Shown: positions 5,854 to 6,610 of the stretch, piece by piece | Numbering within the stretch: position 1 is the stretch's first letter | How the letters are laid out: every line of letters starts with the position of its first letter | Assembly (NCBI GenBank): GCA_900322165.1 | Contig: ONYR01000198.1 | Coordinates: forward strand, 1 to 6,610 | DNA length: 6,610 nucleotides | From: an uncultured Eubacteriales bacterium | GTDB taxonomy: Bacteria; Bacillota; Clostridia; Lachnospirales; Bianqueaceae | Reading direction: 5' to 3' | The notes under the pieces: generated by a model | Databases searched by the model: none | What the model saw: the letters and a program-made list of their open reading frames with translations, nothing else | Told to the model about the DNA's origin: nothing | Position numbers and translations under genes: made by a program

Positions 5854-6204
5854 ATGACACTTCCGTCTTACTATCGTTCCCGTACCTATCAGCTCAAAAA
5901 GTCCAACCGTTCCTACCGTTATCTGATCGGATTCCTGATGGCCGTCATTTTTATTCTTTTCGGACTGCTTTTGTCTTCCGCTTCCACCAAAGCAGGGGCG
6001 GACGAATATGTGCTTACCTCTTACGAATCCGTTCAGCTGATGCCCGGAGACACGCTCTGGTCCCTCGCGGAGACCTACAAGCTGTCTTCGATGGATACCC
6101 GCGCCTATATCAAAACCGTGAAGCAGATCAACAACCTGACTTCCAGCGACCTCATCAGCGGGGAATACCTTGTCCTGCCGGTCTATTCGTATCCGACCGA
6201 CTGA
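5854..6204 (+). CDS. yneA: YneA-like SOS cell-division suppressor (single-pass membrane protein with LysM domain)
   Basis: A 116-residue protein with a basic, Tyr/Ser/Arg-rich cytosolic N-terminus (1-22), one membrane segment (about 23-42) and an extracellular LysM domain (about 57-110, with GDTLWSLAETYKL and the closing SGEYLVLPV). This is the architecture of B. subtilis YneA, about 100 residues, which is induced through LexA cleavage and delays septation after DNA damage. The divergent position next to lexA is the same as in B. subtilis and strongly supports the call. Ala47-Gly48-Ala49 after the membrane helix could be a signal-peptidase site. AAGGAGG (5840-5846) lies 7 nt before the ATG. 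The frame is open far upstream through lexA, but that extension is antisense shadow and precedes the promoter. The N-terminal cytosolic tail seems longer than in the Bacillus protein. Genes like yneB or ynzC, which follow in Bacillus, are absent; a terminator follows instead. Confidence 0.88.
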   Translation: MTLPSYYRSRTYQLKKSNRSYRYLIGFLMAVIFILFGLLLSSASTKAGADEYVLTSYESVQLMPGDTLWSLAETYKLSSMDTRAYIKTVKQINNLTSSDLISGEYLVLPVYSYPTD

Positions 6205-6292
6205 CCGGATGATCTCATTTTGCTGTCTCCGTTTGTTGAACAGGCGTTTTCCGTCTGCTTCGATAAATGTCAGATATTGCTGCCTCGTTTTG

Positions 6293-6323
6293 ACTCCGGG
6301 TCTTTTGCCCGGAGTTTTTTTTT
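6293..6323 (+). terminator. Rho-independent terminator after the yneA-like gene
   Basis: ACTCCGGG (6293-6300) pairs with CCCGGAGT (6308-6315) around a 7-nt loop, followed by an uninterrupted run of nine T (6315-6323). There is no matching A tract upstream, so it acts on plus-strand transcription only. Confidence 0.92.
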
Positions 6324-6399
6324 GCCGCGCATGCTGAATTTCAGTATCAAAGGTCCTTTAAACGTCTCAAAAAGTGCATAAATAAAGCGTTTCAGCCCG

Positions 6400-6428
6400 T
6401 TGACAACGTTTTACTCGTGTGATAAAAT
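6400..6428 (+). promoter_or_regulatory. rplU promoter
   Basis: TTGACA (6400-6405), a 17-bp spacer and TAAAAT (6423-6428). Transcription should start near 6435, giving a leader of about 70 nt before the rplU start codon. Confidence 0.85.
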
Positions 6429-6434
6429 ATCGAA

Positions 6435-6505
6435 GTTGCCGCATGAAGAGGTTTGAAATCCGAAAGGTACCGTATTCAGCGAGTTTTTGTTAAAGGAGGT
6501 GCCCC
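6435..6505 (+). ncRNA. Structured 5' leader of rplU, candidate L21 autoregulatory leader
   Basis: An outer stem forms between CGC-A-TGAA (6440-6447, one bulged A) and TTCAGCG (6475-6481). Inside it GGT (6450-6452) can pair with ACC (6469-6471), and CC-GAAA-GG (6460-6467) can form a small tetraloop hairpin. Leaders that regulate the L21-L27 operon are known in low-GC Gram-positives. The position fits that family, but I cannot confirm its consensus from memory. AAAGGAGG follows at 6492-6499, so the element could sense L21 and control translation. Confidence 0.45.
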
Positions 6506-6610
6506 ATGTACGCTGTAATCGAAACAGGTGGAAAGCAGTACCGGGTACAGGCAGGAGATGTCGTCTCTGTAGAGAAGTTAGGCTTGCTCGAGGGAGAGAA
6601 GTACGAGTTC
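6506..6610 (+). CDS. rplU: 50S ribosomal protein L21, N-terminal part
   Basis: Component of the large ribosomal subunit that binds 23S rRNA. The first 35 codons are present, cut by the window end. The N-terminus MYAVIETGGKQYRV followed by GD and a Val-x-Lys segment is diagnostic of bacterial L21 (about 100 residues in full). The ATG is preceded by AAAGGAGG with a 6-nt gap. In Bacillota rplU normally leads an operon with a small cysteine-protease gene (ysxB/prp) and rpmA (L27), which would lie beyond the window. It has its own promoter and a structured leader. Confidence 0.96.
   Translation, partial: MYAVIETGGKQYRVQAGDVVSVEKLGLLEGEKYEF

Larger units (their letters stand above)
6205..6505. other. 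Intergenic region between the yneA-like gene and rplU
   Basis: These 301 bases contain no convincing gene. They hold, in order, the terminator of the yneA-like gene (6293-6323), two short palindromes (6334-6344 and 6349-6359), the rplU promoter (6400-6428) and a structured rplU leader. Nothing is recognised in 6205-6292. Confidence 0.7.

Overview
The window suggests a Bacillota (Firmicutes) chromosome of the Clostridia/Erysipelotrichia type. The evidence is the gene set: a LexA with a Bacillus-like recognition helix divergent from a YneA-like SOS division inhibitor, a class III fructose-1,6-bisphosphatase, a long anaerobe-type PRPP synthetase and a leader-preceded rplU. Ribosome-binding sites are strong AGGAGG types and four of the five promoters proposed are near sigma-A consensus. 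There are no mobile elements, tRNA/rRNA genes or CRISPR arrays. Genus cannot be decided from the sequence.

Layout. The 3' end of a flavoprotein oxidoreductase gene (1-510, +) converges on a polytopic membrane protein distantly resembling the YhfC/DUF2324 family (602-1495, -), with one bidirectional terminator between them. A divergent spacer (1496-1707) holds promoters for that gene and for prs (1708-2904, +). prs converges on fbp (2975-4930, -) across a second bidirectional terminator. fbp lies 26 bp downstream of lexA (4957-5640, -), so the two are probably cotranscribed. lexA is divergent from a 116-residue YneA-like LysM membrane protein (5854-6204, +), which has its own terminator. A 301-bp spacer then carries a strong promoter and a structured leader for rplU (ribosomal protein L21), cut by the window end.

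The most interesting region is the lexA/yneA divergent control region (5641-5853). Both genes have near-perfect TTGACA-17-TATAAT-type promoters. Nine exact copies of the LexA half-site CGAAC/GTTCG lie in about 170 bp. A Bacillus-type dyad with one mismatch overlaps the lexA -35. In contrast, the yneA leader has four CGAAC copies at an exact 11-bp period (GAAC-N7-GAAC), plus a fifth off phase. This is the geometry known for alphaproteobacterial LexA boxes, here next to a Bacillus-type LexA. Together, lexA, the half-site array and the division inhibitor form an SOS checkpoint module. The placement of the gluconeogenic phosphatase behind lexA raises the possibility of DNA-damage-linked control of central carbon flux.
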